From assembly GCA_949358305.1 (NCBI GenBank), contig OX442317.1, positions 8,064,186-8,128,185 of the forward strand: 64,000 nt of DNA. Reading direction: 5' to 3'. The DNA is from Strigamia acuminata (Eukaryota > Arthropoda > Chilopoda > Geophilomorpha > Linotaeniidae). A model generated the notes under the pieces. That model was given only the letters and a program-made list of their open reading frames with translations. It did no database searches and was not told where the DNA came from. Shown here piece by piece: positions 37,841 to 64,000 of this stretch (the first letter of the stretch is position 1; each line of letters opens with the position of its first letter). The position numbers and the translations under genes are program-made.

Positions 37841-38340
37841 CAGAAATGAGCTCAGAAGATCGAAAATGAGCTAAAAAATGGATTAAATATCACATGCATA
37901 CGCCTAACTCCTACAGTTGTTGAGATATCTGCAATAAACCAAGTATTCCGACTCCGACCACTTTTTCTCTTGAAAAATTCCGTTTTCCGACCATATCTCT
38001 GCAACCGTAACAGATAGGCATATGCATGTGATGTTTAATCGCTTTTCTAGCTCATTTCCGATCGATTGAGCTCATTTCTGGGACTTTTTCAGTTTTTGCC
38101 AATTTTGACAAAAACCCAAAGGCTAACCTATGGAGAAATGGCCAAAATCGGTCCAAAATTTAAAAAGTGCCAGAAATGAGCTCAGAAGATCGAAAATGAG
38201 CTAAAAAATGGATTAAATATCACATGCATACGCCTAACTCCTACAGTTGTTGAGATATCTGCAATAAACCAAGTATTCCGACCACTTTTTCTCTTGAAAA
38301 ATTCCGTTTTCCGACCATATCTCTGCAACCGTAACAGATA

Positions 38341-38985
38341 GGCCATTTCTCCATAGGTTATTGGGTTTTTGGCAAAATTGGCAAAAATTGAAAAAGAGTC
38401 AGAAATGAGCTCAATCGATCGGAAATCAGCTAGAAAAGCGATTAAACATCACATGCATATGCCTATCTGTACGGTTGCAGAGATATGGTCGGAAAACGGA
38501 ATTTTTCAAGAGAAAAAGTTGTCGGAAGAGTGTAGGAGTTATACAGTATATTTTATTTAGTTCTCTTACACATATTTTTTTCATTTTTTTTCTATTTTTA
38601 ATTAAAAAAGAAAAAGAGAAAACCAAAGTGCTAACTCGGATTTGAACACGCAATGCCCGAGTCCCAAGGCCAAAGCCAAACCTTCAGAGCCACAAGAACA
38701 CTTGTTAGTTATTGCCATTTGAAATCTAAGAATCTGAGATCTCGGCAACGGAGCGAGATTGACCTATAAATGTGATAATAAATCGATTTTTTGGCTCATG
38801 TCCAATCGACTGACTTGTGAGCTCATTTCTGACACTTTTTCAATTTTGGACCGATTTTTTGCTACAATCGTCCAAAATTGAAAAATTGCCGGAAATAGGC
38901 CCAATCGACGTGAAATGACGTAAAAAACTCGTTTAATTAGTGCATGAATATGCCTATCTGGCACGGTTGCGGAGCTACGAGCCTT
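38341..38985. repeat. Right-edge diverged satellite halves
   Basis: An inverted satellite half at 38341-38535 and a more diverged one at 38762-38985, separated by unrelated sequence with a tRNA-like segment. Confidence 0.8.
38636..38705 (-). other. tRNA-like segment, possible SINE or tRNA relic
   Basis: The minus strand has a B-box-like TGTTCAAATCC (38638-38648) and a weak A-box-like TGGCTCTGAAGG (38681-38692) at tRNA-like spacing. It does not fold into a clean cloverleaf by eye. A tRNA-derived SINE relic is the most likely reading. Confidence 0.35.
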
Positions 38986-39822
38986 CGTTTATTGCTTCAT
39001 TTCGTGATGGCAAATCAAAATATGAGTATACAACTCCTCAGAAAATGAAAATTCGTCTCGGTCAACGTGATTTTATGTGCTTTTATAATTTATTTTTGGG
39101 GAAAATAAATCGCTTTTGTCCTCTTTCCAGAGCGCTCCCGTGGTGTCGATTTGCAACGTCCGCAATTGCCGCTCGTGTTCCAACTAATGGTCCGTTATTT
39201 TGTTCAGTTCTATCCTTCAAATCATCATGATGAACAACAGATGGTTTAGCAAAAGATCCCGTCAACAGTTCGATGCCGACGGAATACAAGCAGAGAATGT
39301 TACAAGGTAAAAAAAAAAAAAACACAAGTAAATAAGTAGTGTCGTGGTCATAAAAATCGTTCCAGTCCAGCTTGAAGCTCACCTGCAGCATGAGCGCTTT
39401 TGGTTGTATCCACCAAAAACTCACTCGTATGTTTTGAAAATTGACATTTAAATGAAGTCACACATCTAAACCCACGATGTGCAGGTGATTGACTGCCTTT
39501 CGTGAAATACAAACTGCCTTTTGGTAGAAAATGATTAGTTTATAATTAATCATCATTTATTTATTTATTATTACAGATGGCAGTGTTCCAATATCACTAT
39601 TAAAAATTACAATTGATTAAAGTAAAAAATCGGAAACGTTTGCGATACATTTCAACGCTAATCAAGATTTTTCAGCGTACACGTTCGTTTTAAATAGGCC
39701 AATTAGTGTTTAACAAATATTTTAAGCAAAAATTTAAGTCTTTGAATACACAACTTTGTTGCACTAGACTCGACACTTGTCAATCAATTTGATAATTCCT
39801 AATGGTACTAATTCCACACTTG
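38986..39822. other. Spacer after satellite; fibrillin 3' UTR at its right side
   Basis: AATAAATAAATAAATG on the minus strand (about 39553-39568) is a candidate poly(A) signal about 260 nt after the fibrillin stop. On the plus strand, splice-like signals (CTTTCCAG at about 39130, ACAAG/GTAAAA at about 39307, TCCAG at about 39370) bracket short open stretches, but no family is recognised and the frames do not join convincingly. Confidence 0.35.

Positions 39823-64000
<24,178 letters not shown>

Larger units (their letters stand above)
20251..38340. repeat. Satellite array, 330-bp imperfect-palindrome unit
   Basis: The word AATGGCCAAAATCGG recurs at exactly 330-bp steps from 22471 to 32041 (29 intervals). 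Earlier units are 324 or 357 bp; the differences are a 6-bp (CGACTC) and a 33-bp local duplication. Each unit has two inverted arms of roughly 115-120 bp: one arm reads ATCACATGCATACGCCTA, the other is the complement of ATCACATGCATATGCCTAT. Two short spacers separate them. Core units differ by only scattered single bases, and edges are more diverged. Three 12-bp minisatellites are embedded between 32374 and 37840. No credible gene is present. Confidence 0.95.

Noticed and set aside
32330-37869. Long plus-strand ORFs of Gly-Ser-Pro-Leu or Gly-Ala-Arg-Trp repeats
   Set aside because: They are the GGGGAGCCCGCT minisatellite read in different frames, bounded by non-coding satellite; every plus frame is open.
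20251-38340. CRISPR array (long regular repeats)
   Set aside because: Repeats are contiguous 330-bp units without unique spacers, in a eukaryotic context.
39083-39424. Minus-strand 113-codon ORF between the satellite and the fibrillin 3' end
   Set aside because: No family motif; conflicting splice-like signals on both strands; not enough to call a gene.

Overview
The window looks like arthropod, most likely insect, nuclear DNA. It holds spliced genes with short introns, a large extracellular-matrix gene, several LTR retrotransposons, MITEs and a long satellite array. No bacterial, organellar or CRISPR features were seen.

Layout. (1) 1-1628: 5' end of a minus-strand LTR retrotransposon running off the left edge (LTR plus N-terminal gag). 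(2) 1985-3640: CG-rich minisatellite and a decayed Copia gag/protease remnant. (3) 4376-6686, minus strand: an intact three-exon gene for a small secreted Cys-rich protein of unknown function, with a decayed paralogue beside it. (4) 7588-17526: a solo LTR (TSD AAAT), then a related gag-only LTR element with two same-length 1,880-bp LTRs, a tRNA-Gln primer site and TSD ACGT. A 322-bp TA-flanked MITE interrupts its gag. (5) 17545-38985: satellite DNA. The core unit is 330 bp and is an imperfect palindrome. A piggyBac-type MITE and CG-rich repeats lie near the left side, and three arrays of a GC-rich 12-bp minisatellite are embedded in the right part.

(6) 39823-64000, minus strand: the 3' portion of a fibrillin gene. 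About 44 exons encode calcium-binding EGF (cbEGF) domains, TB (8-Cys) domains and one hybrid-like domain, then the fibrillin C-terminal domain. A basic Lys-Gln-Lys-Arg site precedes a tail of about 137 residues that corresponds to vertebrate asprosin. One intron (45695-59261) is swollen to 13.6 kb by a 13-bp A-rich tandem array and a Ty3/Gypsy element (TSD TCCAT). That element is itself split in its integrase by an intact Copia element (TSD GACGT).

The fibrillin copy has four oddities: an in-frame TAG in one cbEGF exon, a lost AG at one splice acceptor, one cbEGF without its sixth Cys, and a cbEGF exon plus a linker exon apparently replaced by the 13-bp array. Each could be real decay, alternative splicing or an assembly error. 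Together they are the part of the gene most worth checking.

The window is mainly a case of recent repeat activity: LTR pairs nearly or fully identical, nested insertions with clean target-site duplications, and homogenised satellite with embedded GC minisatellites, next to an otherwise conserved matrix gene.
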